Assembly: GCA_965229635.1 (NCBI GenBank)
Contig: OZ245894.1
Location: 4,588,001 to 4,652,000, forward strand
Origin: BQJU01 sp965229635
GTDB taxonomy: Bacteria > Bacteroidota > Bacteroidia > Chitinophagales > Saprospiraceae
DNA length: 64,000 nucleotides
Direction: 5' to 3'
Of this stretch, positions 16,450 through 23,835 are shown piece by piece (positions within the stretch are counted from its first letter, which is position 1; every line of letters starts with the position of its first letter). The position numbers were made by a program, and so were the translations under genes. The notes beneath the pieces are model-generated. The model searched no databases. It was given only the letters and a program-made list of their open reading frames with translations, and was not told the origin of the DNA.

Positions 16450-16665
16450 ATGAAAAAAAATGTAGGAAAAACAGACAAGATCATTCGTTTGGTCGTTGTA
16501 GCGGTCATCGCCGTAGTATTGGCCACCGGAACCGTTGCCATCGGCACTACCCTGGGCATTATTCTGGGCATTGTTGGGGTTATCTTTTTGTTTACTGCAC
16601 TGGTTAACTGGTGTGCTATTTACGCTGTGATTGGTGCTTCAACTTGTCCGGTAGAAACGAATTAA
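16450..16665 (+). CDS. YgaP-like DUF2892 inner-membrane protein
   Basis: 71 residues with two hydrophobic helices: an N-terminal MKKNVGKTDKIIRLVVVAVI and a C-terminal WCAIYAVIGASTCPVE. This matches the DUF2892 family, the membrane part of YgaP, whose full-length members carry a rhodanese domain. Here the rhodanese is absent from the protein but is present elsewhere in the island. The WCxxY...STC cysteines are conserved in the family. Likely involved in sulfur/persulfide handling at the membrane (inference). Followed by a terminator hairpin. Confidence 0.85.
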   Translation: MKKNVGKTDKIIRLVVVAVIAVVLATGTVAIGTTLGIILGIVGVIFLFTALVNWCAIYAVIGASTCPVETN

Positions 16666-16690
16666 GTATTCTTATTGAAACGAATAGCAG

Positions 16691-16722
16691 AAGGGCTCAT
16701 CCAGATCGGGTGGCCCTTTTTT
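16691..16722 (+). terminator. Intrinsic terminator after the YgaP-like gene
   Basis: AGGGC(T) pairs with GGCCCT and is followed by TTTTTT, 26 bp beyond the stop codon at 16665, on the plus strand. Confidence 0.65.
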
Positions 16723-16743
16723 AGTGTGTGCAAGTTGCAACAA

Positions 16744-16779
16744 AGAAAAACCCCTTGCCCGATGATCAGACAAGGGGTT
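16744..16779 (-). terminator. Intrinsic terminator after the peroxiredoxin gene
   Basis: AACCCCTTG at 16749-16757 pairs with CAAGGGGTT at 16771-16779 (9 bp). Read on the minus strand a TTTTT run follows. It lies 30 bp past the stop at 16809. Confidence 0.75.
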
Positions 16780-16808
16780 CGCTTAACCCAGCTTACTAAT
16801 GCAGGTCA

Positions 16809-17462
16809 CTAGTTAAGCGATTTTTTGGCCAAATAGAAATCAACTTTTTCGTATTCCGTATTGGCGATGCGCTCATCCATTTCTACCAAAGTTTTTGGTG
16901 GAGGAACGATGGCTTTATCGCCGGGACGCCAATTGATGGGCAATGCACAATTACATTCGTCAGCCGTTTGCAATGCAATCAGGGCGCGCTGTATTTCATC
17001 CATATTGCGGCCTACATTCAGCGGGTAGTACATGATCAGGCGAATCTTGCCTTTAGGATCAATGAAAAAGACGGCTCTCACGGCGGCAGTGGTGCTTTCG
17101 CCCGGGTGCAGCATTCCATATAGCTGAGCTACCTTCATATCCAAGTCAGCGATGATCGGGAAGTCCATGTACACGTCGGTTTTTTCGCGTACATTGTTGA
17201 CCCACGCCAGGTGTGAGTGGATACTATCGATACTCAGTCCCAGTAATTTGGTATTGCGTGCGGCAAACCATTTTTTGTCAACGGCAAAGGCCGACATTTC
17301 AGTGGTACAAACGGGGGTAAAGTCGGCAGGGTGAGAAAACATCACCACCCAGCTGTCTTTGTTGTACTCCGAAAACTTCATCGGCCCGGCAGTGGTGACT
17401 GCATCAAAATCGGGCGCTTGTTCCCCGATGCGTGGCATATTAACTACTAATTGATTGTCCAT
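16809..17462 (-). CDS. 1-Cys peroxiredoxin (Prx6 family)
   Basis: 217-residue cytoplasmic thiol peroxidase that reduces peroxides and possibly persulfides. The active-site motif is HPADFTPVCTTEM with the peroxidatic Cys near residue 52. A Prx6-type C-terminal extension (INWRPGDKAIVPPPKT) is present and a resolving Cys is not obvious. The promoter carries a GTGA-N6-TCAC site at 17528-17543. Bounded by terminators on both sides, so it is probably monocistronic. Fits the oxidative side of sulfide metabolism, with the nearby thioredoxin as a possible reductant. Confidence 0.92.
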   Translation of the reverse strand: MDNQLVVNMPRIGEQAPDFDAVTTAGPMKFSEYNKDSWVVMFSHPADFTPVCTTEMSAFAVDKKWFAARNTKLLGLSIDSIHSHLAWVNNVREKTDVYMDFPIIADLDMKVAQLYGMLHPGESTTAAVRAVFFIDPKGKIRLIMYYPLNVGRNMDEIQRALIALQTADECNCALPINWRPGDKAIVPPPKTLVEMDERIANTEYEKVDFYLAKKSLN

Positions 17463-17498
17463 TTATTCGGTATTTATTTTATTAATTAACTGATACCA

Positions 17499-17543
17499 CA
17501 AAGGTCTACCAAAACGCTGCTAAAGTCAGTGATGAAAGTCACG
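17499..17543 (-). promoter_or_regulatory. Predicted Crp/Fnr-activated promoter of the peroxiredoxin gene
   Basis: AGTGATGAAAGTCACG (17528-17543, centre 17535.5) lies 33 bp from the minus-strand -7-like GACCTTTG (17499-17506, centre 17502.5). The start codon is 37 bp downstream of the box. Confidence 0.68.
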
Positions 17544-17580
17544 AACGGCACTAATTTTTGGTCAGTCACCAAAAGAAAAA

Positions 17581-17608
17581 GCAGCATGCTTTTTACAAAA
17601 CATGCTGC
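17581..17608 (-). terminator. Intrinsic terminator after the thioredoxin-porin unit
   Basis: GCAGCATG (17581-17588) pairs with CATGCTGC (17601-17608). On the minus strand a TTTTTCTTTT run follows. It lies 56 bp beyond the porin stop at 17664. Confidence 0.7.
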
Positions 17609-17663
17609 TCCAAAAAAATTAAATCACCCAATGATATAGATTAATTCAGACTTTCGAAATTGC

Positions 17664-18956
17664 TTAGAGAATGGCAATCAACCCTAATCCCAACCATTCC
17701 CCTCTATGAATAGCACCGGCACCACTTTGGTAAAAGTAGTTGTTGATTTTGGCGCCATCGCCTACGTCGCCGGCATTTCCTTTCCGGAAGGTATAGTGTA
17801 ATGACAGCTTGAGGTCTGGATTGGGGTAAAGATTAAACCCCACATCAACACTCTGGTCCTTCCCGTACAAAGCTCCCACAGCGGCGGCATCGCTTTGCTC
17901 AATGGCATCGAGGGCTCCGTTGAATTGAACCAGCATCACTACCGGTTCCAGAACATATTGATTGGGCAGGTTCACATTATAACTTGCCCGGATATAGCCC
18001 GTATTGGCGGAAGCCGTAAATTCGTGTACCTGATCCTCTGTTAAGCGCCTTCCACTGCGGTATAACATGGTCCAGTCGCCGTCAACATTCAGTTTACCCC
18101 AATTAAAGAGCACATCCATGCCCAAGGCCTGATTTTGTAAAAACAAATCTGTTTCTCCTTGGGTCGCTCCGGCAATTGCCACGGTCAGCCCCTGGCGCTT
18201 GCCAAAGTAATTGACCTTATGGCCGATGCCGTATTTCGTAAATTCCGGATCTCCAAGATAAAGGGCCAGACGACCGGCAAATAGTGGTGCGTAATGCCTG
18301 CCGGTGGAATTACCGCTAAATCCTTCAAATACTGGGTTAAACACGCCGATATCATAACCCAGGCCAATATGGCCCTTCTCCGGAAGTAACAGACCACCAA
18401 GGTTGACACCGGCAGCTCGCCCGGGACCGATACCCGTCAGATGTCGGCGCAGGTAGTTTTGTGACCATGCTTTTTCCATCGAGGTGCTTCTCAATGCCGA
18501 GGTAATACTCTCCCGCCCAATCTGTACCGGCAGGTAACCTGCCACCAGATTCAGTGCTTCACTATTTGACTTCATGCGCCACTGAACGTACGCATTCCAA
18601 AGACGAAATGACGGCGATCCTCCATTATTGGTTCCTCCTTCCGTTCCCGCCAAAACATCTCTTCCGACAAAATCGAGGGCGGCCGTCAGGTTAAATTTTA
18701 GGTTCTCATAAGGTTGGCCTTTTAAACCGATACGTGTACGCCGAATCTGAAAATTTAAGCGATTGTCGATGGGATCATATTTGCCGAGTTCTTCATTGTA
18801 CAACTCCTCCCCCTTGGTATAACTACCCCACAACTGAATGCCCAAAGAAGGCTCGATCTTGTAGTCTTTCAATTTCTTGAGCCATCCGTTTGATTCCTCC
18901 TGTGCACCGACAAAAAGTGGCAGTACTGCAAAAATGATTGCCGTTCTAAGTTTCAT
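17664..18956 (-). CDS. Outer-membrane porin (phosphate-selective porin O/P-like beta barrel)
   Basis: 430 residues with a cleavable signal peptide (MKLRTAIIFAVLPLFVGAQ) and alternating beta-strand composition throughout, ending in LGLGLIAIL with a hydrophobic C-terminus. Features such as GIQLWGSYTKGEE, FQIRRTRIGLKGQPYENLKF and LSLHYTFRKGN are typical of OprO/OprP-like porins in Bacteroidota. Position downstream of thioredoxin (24 bp) on the same strand suggests cotranscription from the Crp/Fnr-type promoter at 19326-19370. Substrate unknown; passage of sulfur anions is possible (inference). Confidence 0.78.
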   Translation of the reverse strand: MKLRTAIIFAVLPLFVGAQEESNGWLKKLKDYKIEPSLGIQLWGSYTKGEELYNEELGKYDPIDNRLNFQIRRTRIGLKGQPYENLKFNLTAALDFVGRDVLAGTEGGTNNGGSPSFRLWNAYVQWRMKSNSEALNLVAGYLPVQIGRESITSALRSTSMEKAWSQNYLRRHLTGIGPGRAAGVNLGGLLLPEKGHIGLGYDIGVFNPVFEGFSGNSTGRHYAPLFAGRLALYLGDPEFTKYGIGHKVNYFGKRQGLTVAIAGATQGETDLFLQNQALGMDVLFNWGKLNVDGDWTMLYRSGRRLTEDQVHEFTASANTGYIRASYNVNLPNQYVLEPVVMLVQFNGALDAIEQSDAAAVGALYGKDQSVDVGFNLYPNPDLKLSLHYTFRKGNAGDVGDGAKINNYFYQSGAGAIHRGEWLGLGLIAIL

Positions 18957-18980
18957 AAACTTTTGTTCGATTTCTTACGC

Positions 18981-19298
18981 TTACAACTGATTGTCAATCG
19001 CCTGTTGGATCACGTGAGTCAACATGTGTGAGGACTGCATACCGGAATGACGCCATTTTACCGCACCATCCTTGTAAAGGATAAAGGTAGGCACACCATG
19101 AATGCCTAAGCTGCTCGCCAGTGCCTGATTTCTATCGACGTCAATTTTGACGATGGTAGCTTTGTCGCCGAGTTCTTCTTTTACCTCACGGAGAATTGGA
19201 GCCATTGCCTTGCAGGGGCCGCACCATTCCGCTGAGAAATCAACCAAAACTGGCTTCTCACCGTTGATCAAGCTTCCAAATGATATCTTCTTTTCCAT
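18981..19298 (-). CDS. trxA: Thioredoxin
   Basis: Cytoplasmic dithiol reductase of about 105 residues. ATG at 19298 (MEKKISFGSLINGEKPVLVD) is preferred to the ATG at 19349, because the upstream extension has no homology to the family and contains the -7 promoter box. The active site is AEWCGPCKAM, the cis-proline is in HGVPTFILYKDG, and the length is standard. Followed 24 bp later by the porin gene. Confidence 0.93.
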   Translation of the reverse strand: MEKKISFGSLINGEKPVLVDFSAEWCGPCKAMAPILREVKEELGDKATIVKIDVDRNQALASSLGIHGVPTFILYKDGAVKWRHSGMQSSHMLTHVIQQAIDNQL

Positions 19299-19325
19299 TT
19301 TGTTTCTGTTTTTATTTCTTGACAA

Positions 19326-19370
19326 CAAAGGTAAAGGCGTTGACGGCATTGATCAGTGATACTTATCACA
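19326..19370 (-). promoter_or_regulatory. Predicted Crp/Fnr-activated promoter of the thioredoxin-porin unit
   Basis: AGTGATACTTATCACA (19355-19370, centre 19362.5) lies 33 bp from the minus-strand -7 element TACCTTTG (19326-19333, centre 19329.5), an exact match to TAnnTTTG. The leader to ATG 19298 is about 20-25 nt. Confidence 0.75.
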
Positions 19371-19382
19371 GTAGTCACTATC

Positions 19383-19446
19383 TCAAAAAAAAAGTGCAGC
19401 CCTCCTTCCCCGAGGCGCTCAGATGTCGGGGAAAAAGAGGCTGCAC
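19383..19446 (-). terminator. Terminator of the large Kazal/T9SS protein gene
   Basis: Nested pairing: GTGCAGCC (19394-19401) with GGCTGCAC (19439-19446) and TTCCCCGA (19406-19413) with TCGGGGAA (19426-19433). On the minus strand it ends in a run of nine T. It lies 27 bp after the stop at 19473. Confidence 0.75.
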
Positions 19447-19472
19447 CAAAAAGTTTGCTTCAGAAAAATCCG

Positions 19473-22223
19473 TTATTGGATTACAATTTTGATGCGATCG
19501 GTATTTTCAGGGTTTTGGTGAATGACTTCCAGGAGGTACATACCCGGAGGTAAGTCACCGACCTGCGCGTTAAACGTAATCTTATCCACTTTTAGAGCCT
19601 GTCCCTTTACAATTTTGCCCTGAGCTGAACGCAATGACCAGGATGTAAAACCGTCGAATGGCAGTTCTACCTGGAATTGTCCGGTATTAGTTGGGTTGGG
19701 ATAGACAAGGATGGTTGTCGTATTTGCGGGTGGTGTCTGGAGCTGGATTTGGTGATCTAGTGACCGGGCCTTCTCGCTATCTCCATTCTCCATTGCGGAA
19801 CGCCCTAAATCTCCATTCTCAAACTCAACCAATACCGTATTGCTAAATTCAATCAATCCGGTTTCAGTGATGGCCAGGACTTGATATTCATTAGTTCCGG
19901 TTGCGGGGGCATCGTCAAAGAACTCATAGGTCAGTTCTCCAGTCGCCTCAATCAAGCCAATTTCCTCCCATTCATCTTCTGAACCGATCTTCCTTTCAAT
20001 GACGTATTCTACAAAAGTATTTTCTGGCTCAACGGAAAAGTCGAGCAGGACTGCTCCTCCGGAGATATTTCCATTTAACAAGATACCTCCACCGAAGCCT
20101 CCGCCGGCACAAGGTCCAGCCACCCAACTGGTAATTCCATTTCGATACTTGGCTACACAGCTATTGGTATAGGTACGACCGTCACAGCCACATACGTAGT
20201 CCAGGCGATTGCGCGGCGGACAAGAGATACTCGGATCAATCAAGGAAAGGTCAATACAATCAGCTGGATCACAATTGATGCCTGTTTTTTCGCAGTATTG
20301 TCCTTCAAAGCAGAAGTCACCATTGTCATCAAAACGAATCAGAATCATACAAATCTGATACGCACCGGGGCCAGGTACAGTGAAAGTCCATGGAGTCGTT
20401 CCATTGGATTGGCCATTTACTGATATACCCGTCGACAGATCTAGAACATTCCACAGGACCAGATCACAATCCTGGGCGGCATTAGGAACCAAAAATAGAT
20501 CGTCACAATCAGTACCAATGAGCGTAAAGCCCGCATTTAGGTCCGCCAGGTAGTCGTCGTAGGTGCCGCAATCGCAACCTTCACAATCGGGTACGGTGAA
20601 GATTAGATCATTTTGGTGACAACACCAACCAGTATTCAGATCAAGTAAGATGATCTGGTAATTAATTTGTGATCCAGCCGGTAGATTATTGACGTTAGTT
20701 ACGGTTGTGGTGACTTGATGGCTACCTCCCGGAGGAATAGAAACAGGGGAAATAACAGCTGGAGTAAATAGTATGGGAGAACCCATAAATGGAGCCAAAT
20801 AGATGTCGGTGGCAATATTCATGTTAGAGAGATTGGTCACCGTAAGTATGAAGGTAAAAGTACCATCGTCGTTACAAATGATGGTGTCTTCAACTATTGA
20901 AAGACATCCCGTATCACACGCAAGCTCCCGGGTTTCGGTACAAACTACAATCTCATTGCCATCCTGATCAAGGGCCAGCCATTCGAATACAACTTGATGA
21001 ACTCCTGATGGCCCCGAAAGACAAAATTGAAGATCATCTGTTACACCCAGATCAACGTGTCCATTGATTGGTTCCCACAATACCTGTGTTCCGGCACCAT
21101 TAGCGGTGAAATTCCAGTTGCTACCGCCATTTAAGGTATTAAATGTTGTGCCAGAACTCAATGCTGTGGTACGAATTCCGATGAAGTAGTCTTCGCAATA
21201 GTTATTCGTCACATCAACATTAAAACAACAATCAACTTGCTTCACGAATAGACTTACATCGTCACAAGGATCATCCGGTGGGGTAAGCGTGATACAGTGT
21301 TCAAACTCACAACAAGTTGCACCATTGCTGAGTAATACTACGGTAAAACAAAGCTGAGTGTTTTGGGTGAGTTGAGGGTTGGCGGTAATAACCGTATTAA
21401 GGGTCCCACTCACACCTCCATTGGGGGGAATATTTAGGGAAGTTTGGAAGTTTGGCGTGATCGTAAATCCAGGGGTAGGATTCAAAAATAGTACATCGGT
21501 TACCGCAAGGTTGGTAACGTTATTTTGAATGTGAAAGGAATAATCATAATTCCAGGGCTCGGCACAGTCATTGGTTATTGTTTCCATCACAACTTCGCCA
21601 CAAGGATCCGGTTGAACGGGTTCACAGCACTCTCGCAAGGTCAATCCCGGGCCGACAATACTGCCATTGATGTTAAGGCCAACAGCACTTAGGACGTTTG
21701 TCAAATTTGCAACAATGGTATATGATCCTGGAGTAACTCCGGTAACCAATGTGGTTGTATTTGTGGGACTAGTAAAACCACTCGCAGTTTGGAGGACTTG
21801 CATCACCGCTCCCAGGTTATCATTTAATGTGATCGTAACATCATCATCAACTAAAGTACTGAAACTAAAAATCAGATCGGTAGTTTCACAAACACAAAAT
21901 GTGGTCTCCAAAGTATAAGTGCCGGATGGGACTCCAGCTCCAGGAGGAATATTAAAGGGGGAGATCCATTTTTGTGGATTGCCCGGAGCCCAACTCGGCT
22001 GAGGGAGCACCACATCTGCCGGCCGGGGTGTGGGCCCACCGGAGGGATCGCTGGTCACAGTCCAGTATAAATCAGGATCTCCGGGGTTGTAGTATTGCCC
22101 GGTACTGTGATCGAGGCCAGTACTGATGTCCAGAAAATCGGTTTGACATTCACAGGATTGACCCTGTGCGGACCATCCCACTAGCGTCATTAGCAAAAAG
22201 AGTAACAATAGTCTAGTTTTCAT
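19473..22223 (-). CDS. Large secreted protein with Kazal-type domain and T9SS C-terminal sorting domain
   Basis: 916 residues. N-terminal signal peptide (MKTRLLLLFLLMTLVGWSAQ), then several cysteine-rich Ig/CARDB-like repeats each bounded by C-x-C motifs. A Kazal-like domain follows near 655-705 (CPPRNRLDYVCGCDGRTYTN with the later Cys residues). The C-terminus (ILVYPNPTNTGQFQVELPF... PPGMYLLEV) is a type A sorting domain for type IX secretion. Probably exported to the surface or medium; a protease-inhibitor role for the Kazal domain is family-based inference. A T-rich terminator follows. Nothing links it to the sulfur genes. Confidence 0.85.
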   Translation of the reverse strand: MKTRLLLLFLLMTLVGWSAQGQSCECQTDFLDISTGLDHSTGQYYNPGDPDLYWTVTSDPSGGPTPRPADVVLPQPSWAPGNPQKWISPFNIPPGAGVPSGTYTLETTFCVCETTDLIFSFSTLVDDDVTITLNDNLGAVMQVLQTASGFTSPTNTTTLVTGVTPGSYTIVANLTNVLSAVGLNINGSIVGPGLTLRECCEPVQPDPCGEVVMETITNDCAEPWNYDYSFHIQNNVTNLAVTDVLFLNPTPGFTITPNFQTSLNIPPNGGVSGTLNTVITANPQLTQNTQLCFTVVLLSNGATCCEFEHCITLTPPDDPCDDVSLFVKQVDCCFNVDVTNNYCEDYFIGIRTTALSSGTTFNTLNGGSNWNFTANGAGTQVLWEPINGHVDLGVTDDLQFCLSGPSGVHQVVFEWLALDQDGNEIVVCTETRELACDTGCLSIVEDTIICNDDGTFTFILTVTNLSNMNIATDIYLAPFMGSPILFTPAVISPVSIPPGGSHQVTTTVTNVNNLPAGSQINYQIILLDLNTGWCCHQNDLIFTVPDCEGCDCGTYDDYLADLNAGFTLIGTDCDDLFLVPNAAQDCDLVLWNVLDLSTGISVNGQSNGTTPWTFTVPGPGAYQICMILIRFDDNGDFCFEGQYCEKTGINCDPADCIDLSLIDPSISCPPRNRLDYVCGCDGRTYTNSCVAKYRNGITSWVAGPCAGGGFGGGILLNGNISGGAVLLDFSVEPENTFVEYVIERKIGSEDEWEEIGLIEATGELTYEFFDDAPATGTNEYQVLAITETGLIEFSNTVLVEFENGDLGRSAMENGDSEKARSLDHQIQLQTPPANTTTILVYPNPTNTGQFQVELPFDGFTSWSLRSAQGKIVKGQALKVDKITFNAQVGDLPPGMYLLEVIHQNPENTDRIKIVIQ

Positions 22224-22513
22224 AACTTTAATAAATTAGCTTTATAAAATGTAAATAAGGATAATTAGAGAGAGCGCGTTTTTGATTTTATAGTTAGTGG
22301 GGTCTTATTAAGATTGGTAATACCTTTTTTGAGAAAAAGAATTAATTTTTATTGACCACAAGGGCAAATAATAGCATAAATAATGCGTCTAATCGATTCG
22401 AAATCAAGAAGTAGAGGTTGTATTGCTACAGCACAAAAAACTTTTAGGGATTAGGTCAAAATAAAAAAACGGGTTACCTTTTCGGATAAAGCAGCACTAA
22501 CGAATAAGCAAGT

Positions 22514-23098
22514 ATGACAAAAATTCGCGACGCCATATTATTGGAGTGGATCCTTTCCGGTAAGCCCCGAGAGAGAGACAAAGCATTTGAGTATCTCTAC
22601 CGAAATCACTATGCCTCAGTGGAGGCACATATATTGCGAAATAAAGGCACGGGGGAAGAAGTGAAGGATGTGTTTCAGGATGGACTGGTTATTCTTTTTA
22701 ATCAGGTGGTAGATGGAAGGTTTAAGCGAGAAAGCACCATCAAGACCTATTTATTTGCTATTTGTAAAAACTTGTGGTTGAAGCGGTTGTCGAAAAGAAG
22801 AAATAAAACTGACCTGGAAATGCTACCTGACACACCCGACGAACAGCAAGACATTGAGGCCGAATTAATTGGTACAGAGGAAGAACAATTGGTGGCCAAA
22901 TTGGTGGCCAAACTCGGAGCTCCTTGTCAGGAAATATTGACCTTGTTTTACTACGAAAAGCATTCTATGAAGCAGATTCGTGATATGCTTAGGTTAGCCA
23001 GCGAACAGGTGGCCAAGAATAAGAAACTGAAGTGTATGAAGAAACTCCGGGAAATGATTTTAAACCATCCTCAATATGTCAGGGAACTAAAAAAATGA
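22514..23098 (+). CDS. ECF-type RNA polymerase sigma factor
   Basis: 194 residues. Region 2 is visible as EYLYRNHYASVEAHIL... VKDVFQDGLVILFNQV, and region 4 as EEEQLVAKLVAKLGAPCQEILTLFYYEKHSMKQIRDML. It lies 6 bp upstream of a membrane anti-sigma-like gene, and that pair converges on the CHAT protease gene. The 290-bp upstream stretch (22224-22513) shows no gene. Likely controls a small local regulon (inference). Confidence 0.88.
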   Translation: MTKIRDAILLEWILSGKPRERDKAFEYLYRNHYASVEAHILRNKGTGEEVKDVFQDGLVILFNQVVDGRFKRESTIKTYLFAICKNLWLKRLSKRRNKTDLEMLPDTPDEQQDIEAELIGTEEEQLVAKLVAKLGAPCQEILTLFYYEKHSMKQIRDMLRLASEQVAKNKKLKCMKKLREMILNHPQYVRELKK

Positions 23099-23104
23099 CG
23101 GAAA

Positions 23105-23833
23105 ATGGAACAGCATTGGGAACACATTGAAAAATACCTGGCAGGTGAATTATCAGAGGAAGAAAAACTAAACTTTGAAAAAGAAATGGAAGCCAATCAA
23201 CACCTTGCCGAAGAAGTAGAACTCATCAAAAACATGAAGGGCGGTATTCGCCTTTATGGCAATACAAAGCTTAAAGAAAAACTGGATGAAATCCATCAAA
23301 AAACAGTCAACAAACCAGTCTCTGTATTTAATATAAGAAGGGTTGTGGCCATTGCCGCAAGCGTTGCTTTTCTGATTTTGGCCTATGGTTTATGGCAGTG
23401 GAATTTTGGTGGGTCAAATACTACCGAAAATCTCTATGCCGAATATCATCAGCCTTATGACTGGGATTTCAACCAACGGGGAGGACAAGACAATGATCTC
23501 GCTTCACTCTTTGAGCTCTATCAGCAGGAAGATTACAATAGCTTCATTGCAGAGGCTGAAAAAAGATCCTTTGATTTAACACAAAACCCACCGTTGGCCA
23601 TGGCTTTGGGCAATGCCTACGAGGTTGTAGGTAACAGCCAAAAGGCACAGGCGGCATATCAGGCAGCAGCGACCAATCCACTGTTTGAACAGGAAGGACG
23701 CTGGTACCAGGCGCTGTCATTAATCAAAGAAAGCAACATTCAGGAAGCTGAGGAAATACTGGAATTGATCTCTAATGGTCAACCAGGGGCTTTTACTGCC
23801 AAAGCGGATGAGTTATTAACCAAACTTAACTAG
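23105..23833 (+). CDS. Membrane anti-sigma-like protein with periplasmic TPR-like domain
   Basis: 242 residues. The N-terminal part (HIEKYLAGELSEEEKLNFEKEM) has the fold signature of anti-sigma/zf-HC2-like domains without the zinc Cys/His. One membrane helix (about 75-96, VVAIAASVAFLILAYGLWQW) and a helical tail with TPR-like units (LAMALGNAYEVVGNSQKAQAAYQAA) follow. Probably holds the sigma factor encoded 6 bp upstream at the membrane. Its stop is 2 bp from the stop of the convergent CHAT gene. Confidence 0.78.
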   Translation: MEQHWEHIEKYLAGELSEEEKLNFEKEMEANQHLAEEVELIKNMKGGIRLYGNTKLKEKLDEIHQKTVNKPVSVFNIRRVVAIAASVAFLILAYGLWQWNFGGSNTTENLYAEYHQPYDWDFNQRGGQDNDLASLFELYQQEDYNSFIAEAEKRSFDLTQNPPLAMALGNAYEVVGNSQKAQAAYQAAATNPLFEQEGRWYQALSLIKESNIQEAEEILELISNGQPGAFTAKADELLTKLN

Positions 23834-23835
23834 TC

